A stretch of DNA of 44,966 nt from Marisediminitalea alba. Its GTDB lineage: Bacteria; Pseudomonadota; Gammaproteobacteria; Enterobacterales; Alteromonadaceae. Position numbers and translations under genes: made by a program. Within the stretch, counting starts at the first letter, position 1; every line of letters begins with the position of its first letter. The notes beneath the pieces are model-generated. The model was not told the DNA's origin and searched no databases. It saw nothing but the letters and a program-made list of their open reading frames with translations. Shown here piece by piece: positions 44,944 through 44,966 of the stretch. Location: positions 1 to 44,966 of the forward strand of contig NZ_PVNP01000080.1 in NCBI RefSeq assembly GCF_002993365.1. Direction: 5' to 3'.

Positions 44944-44966
44944 TGAGCACTCATGCGGTTGCCCTG
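44940..44966 (-). repeat. Right inverted repeat of the ISAs1-family element
   Basis: On the minus strand it reads CAGGGCAACCGCATGAGTGC and continues TCACTAA into the transposase stop region. It ends exactly at the window edge. Confidence 0.65.

Larger units (their letters stand above)
43715..44966 (+). mobile_element. ISAs1-family insertion sequence, apparently complete
   Basis: The right end reads, on the minus strand, CAGGGCAACCGCATGAGTGC. A related sequence CAGGGTGAGATCGTGA begins at 43715, giving 16 matches over 27 bases and a length of 1252 bp, normal for the family. The left border coincides with the loss of sulfotransferase homology. The window ends on the last base of the right repeat, so the target duplication cannot be checked. 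A promoter (TTGACG 43769-43774, 17 bp, TCTTAT) precedes the transposase. Confidence 0.7.

Overview
The window reads as chromosomal DNA of a marine-type gammaproteobacterium, most likely of the Alteromonadales (Alteromonas-like). This rests on my reading of the proteins and gene order, not on a database search. Supporting points are the tolC / nudF-yqiB-cpdA-yqiA-parE neighbourhood, the divergent epmB / efp-epmA cluster, E. coli-length ribosomal proteins, and an E. coli-like alpha-operon leader. No tRNA, rRNA or CRISPR array was seen.

Layout. (1) 1-3.5 kb is accessory DNA: a cut-off IS1634-type transposase, the C-terminal stub of a tyrosine recombinase, a large Fic protein with an AbiEi-like N-terminus preceded by four 12-bp repeats at an exact 24-bp period, and REP-like palindromes. 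(2) 3.5-21 kb is core genome: a BacNav-type ion channel, tolC, the nudF-to-parE cluster, a HAD phosphatase, two poorly known proteins, a small YjfB-like motility protein behind a near-consensus sigma-28 promoter, the EF-P modification cluster, a DsrE-like protein, a zinc-type (ZnuD-like) TonB receptor behind a Zur-box-like palindrome, and a DUF4397-type lipoprotein. (3) 21.1-29.8 kb is the spc and alpha ribosomal-protein operons (rplN to secY-rpmJ, then rpsM-rpsK-rpsD-rpoA-rplQ), closed by a strong terminator. The S10 operon is not upstream of rplN, where it is normally found. (4) 29.9-30.6 kb holds, on the minus strand, a double-glycine-leader bacteriocin-like peptide and a small VanZ-like membrane protein. 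(5) 30.8-43.7 kb is a surface-glycan / sulfation island. A plus-strand series encodes a COG5610-type protein, an RgpF-HAD fusion, two tandem paralogous glycosyltransferases, a sulfotransferase, another glycosyltransferase and a second sulfotransferase. It converges on a minus-strand series encoding a sulfotransferase, a radical SAM protein and an alpha/beta-hydrolase-like protein. A further sulfotransferase is cut off by an ISAs1-family element that fills the window to its last base.

How the genes work together. The glycan island probably builds and decorates (sulfates, perhaps acylates) an extracellular polymer. The most unusual signal there is a shared C-terminal module of about 45-50 residues (R-x2-A ... 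A-x3-M-x2-A ... P-x-G-x2-I-x2-K) on four consecutive proteins. Two catalytic types, glycosyltransferase and P-loop sulfotransferase, carry this same tail. That points to a common docking or scaffold function, and it is my best candidate for an undescribed system. Other candidates are the self-regulated Fic locus with its 24-bp-phased operators and the bacteriocin-like peptide with its membrane-protein neighbour.
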